Positions 5,735 to 6,783 of a stretch of 6,783 nucleotides of DNA are shown here, piece by piece. Under the pieces are notes generated by a model, which was not told where the DNA came from, did not search any database, and saw only the letters and a list, made by a program, of their open reading frames with translations. This stretch comes from Holosporaceae bacterium (GTDB lineage: Bacteria > Pseudomonadota > Alphaproteobacteria > UBA3830). The stretch is taken from NCBI GenBank assembly GCA_031276835.1, contig JAISMI010000054.1, positions 1-6,783 of the forward strand, given 5' to 3'. The position numbers and the translations under genes are program-made. The stretch's first letter is position 1; each line of letters starts with the position of its first letter.

Positions 5735-6783
5735 CTATTTGGCCGGCGGCGGCAAAGACGCCACCAATCTTATGGAAGCGGTCAATTCCTCCAGCTGAAA
5801 GTGCGGCCTTAGGAATATCGTCGCCTTATAGGATCCCGGCTTTCCTGGAACGTCAAAAACGTCTATTCTAGCCTCTCTCAGAGGATATTTCGCCTTGAGA
5901 TCTTGATTAGCCGCGTCGTTTAACAGCACATAATTGGCGATCCAATTATTCAAGTACATGGAAACGTTATCCTTTGTCAGGAAAGATCCAATTTTATCCC
6001 TCATGATCGCCTTTATGTAATGGGCGAATCTGGAGGCCGCCAGCAAATACGGTAATCTCGCGCTTAGAGCGGCGTTCGCATTGGCGTCGTCGGTGTTATA
6101 AATCTTTGGTTTTTGAGTGGTTTGACCGCCAAAAAATGCCGCGTAATCGCTTCCTTTGCTATGGCAAACGGCCAAAAATCCCATATCAGTCAACTCTTTT
6201 TCGCGCCGATCTGTGATGGCTATTTCCGTCGGACATTTTAGAGCAACGTCTCCGTCGGTCGTCTTAAACGTATAGGCCGGAAGACCCTCCACCAGTCCGC
6301 CGCCTTCGACTCCTCTAATAGCGGCCGGCCATTTGTAGAGAGAAACGGCATAGCCTATCCTTTGTCCAAGAACAAAAGCCGCATTCCCCCAGCAGAATTG
6401 TGAATTGTCGGTTCCGTCTATGGATTCGACATAGTTCATGCCGTCGACGGGAAGCGTATCCGGCCCATATGGCAGTCTCATAAGCACCCGCGGCAAAACC
6501 AACGCCGCGTATCTGGAATCTTCGCTGTCCCGAAACGATCTCCATTTAATCATTTCCGTGCTTTCGAAAATCTTGGCAATATCCCTAGGCCCCGCAAGAT
6601 GGGAAAAACTATCCATATCAAACATTTTCGGATGAGCGGCGGCAATAAATGGAGCATGGGCGGCGGCCGCAACGTTCGAAATTTTTTCCAGCAGTAATAT
6701 GTCCTGAGGATGACGCGTAAATTCGTATCCGCCAATTAAACAGGAGTAGGGATGTCCGCCAAACGTGCCGTATTCTTCTTCAT
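5735..6783 (-). CDS. tssC: Type VI secretion contractile sheath large subunit TssC/VipB (5' end missing)
   Basis: TssC pairs with TssB to build the contractile sheath around the Hcp tube. The visible 348 C-terminal residues, out of roughly 490-500 in the family, read without interruption from the right edge. Recognisable family segments are EEEYGTFGGHPYSCLIGGYE at the edge, AAAAHAPFIAAAHPKMF, the central SRYAALVLPRVLMRLPYG, LSARLPYLLAASRFAHYIKA, IMRDKIGSFL, and near the C-terminus PLREARIDVFDVPGKPGSYK then FLRPHFQLEELTASIRLV. The methionine at 6625 is internal, not a start. The gene ends 65 bases before hcp on the same strand, consistent with a tssB-tssC-hcp arrangement whose upstream part lies outside the window. 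No truncation or odd residue is seen. Confidence 0.97.
   Translation of the reverse strand, partial: EEEYGTFGGHPYSCLIGGYEFTRHPQDILLLEKISNVAAAAHAPFIAAAHPKMFDMDSFSHLAGPRDIAKIFESTEMIKWRSFRDSEDSRYAALVLPRVLMRLPYGPDTLPVDGMNYVESIDGTDNSQFCWGNAAFVLGQRIGYAVSLYKWPAAIRGVEGGGLVEGLPAYTFKTTDGDVALKCPTEIAITDRREKELTDMGFLAVCHSKGSDYAAFFGGQTTQKPKIYNTDDANANAALSARLPYLLAASRFAHYIKAIMRDKIGSFLTKDNVSMYLNNWIANYVLLNDAANQDLKAKYPLREARIDVFDVPGKPGSYKATIFLRPHFQLEELTASIRLVASLPPPAK

Overview
This window looks like chromosomal DNA from a moderately AT-rich alphaproteobacterium, probably host-associated. Two genes carry the taxonomic signal. One is a compact DEDDy exonuclease of the NrnC type, the alphaproteobacterial diribonuclease, with the signature SKQQQSSDW. 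The other is an elongation factor P that resembles alphaproteobacterial EF-P along its whole length. Type VI secretion genes and several small exported proteins suggest a bacterium that interacts with other cells. The exact order (Holosporales-like or other) cannot be fixed from this sequence.

Layout, left to right. (1) Positions 1-1713 are all on the minus strand. In transcription order they hold efp, a tRNA-Leu(CAG) starting two bases after the efp stop, nrnC, and the N-terminus of a small exported acidic protein that runs off the left edge. (2) Positions 1714-1868 are a divergent promoter region. (3) Positions 1869-4107, plus strand, form a two-gene operon: a GntP-family permease and a 3-hydroxybutyryl-CoA dehydrogenase. 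Together they suggest uptake and oxidation of a hydroxy acid such as 3-hydroxybutyrate. (4) Positions 4218-6783, minus strand, hold a type VI secretion segment. In transcription order this is tssC (sheath, 5' end outside the window), hcp (tube), an AT-rich spacer with a possible terminator, and a signal-peptide protein of unknown function.

The most interesting region is the 3' end of that last gene. A 72-bp (24-codon) tandem duplication follows its stop codon. The codons before the stop align in frame with the repeat, but a stop (TGA where the intact copy has TGG) and a one-base insertion now separate the repeats from the gene. This looks like a recently decayed or phase-switched C-terminal repeat domain on an exported protein beside type VI secretion genes.

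Otherwise the genes are ordinary housekeeping or known secretion components. I do not see CRISPR arrays, insertion sequences, integrases or riboswitches.
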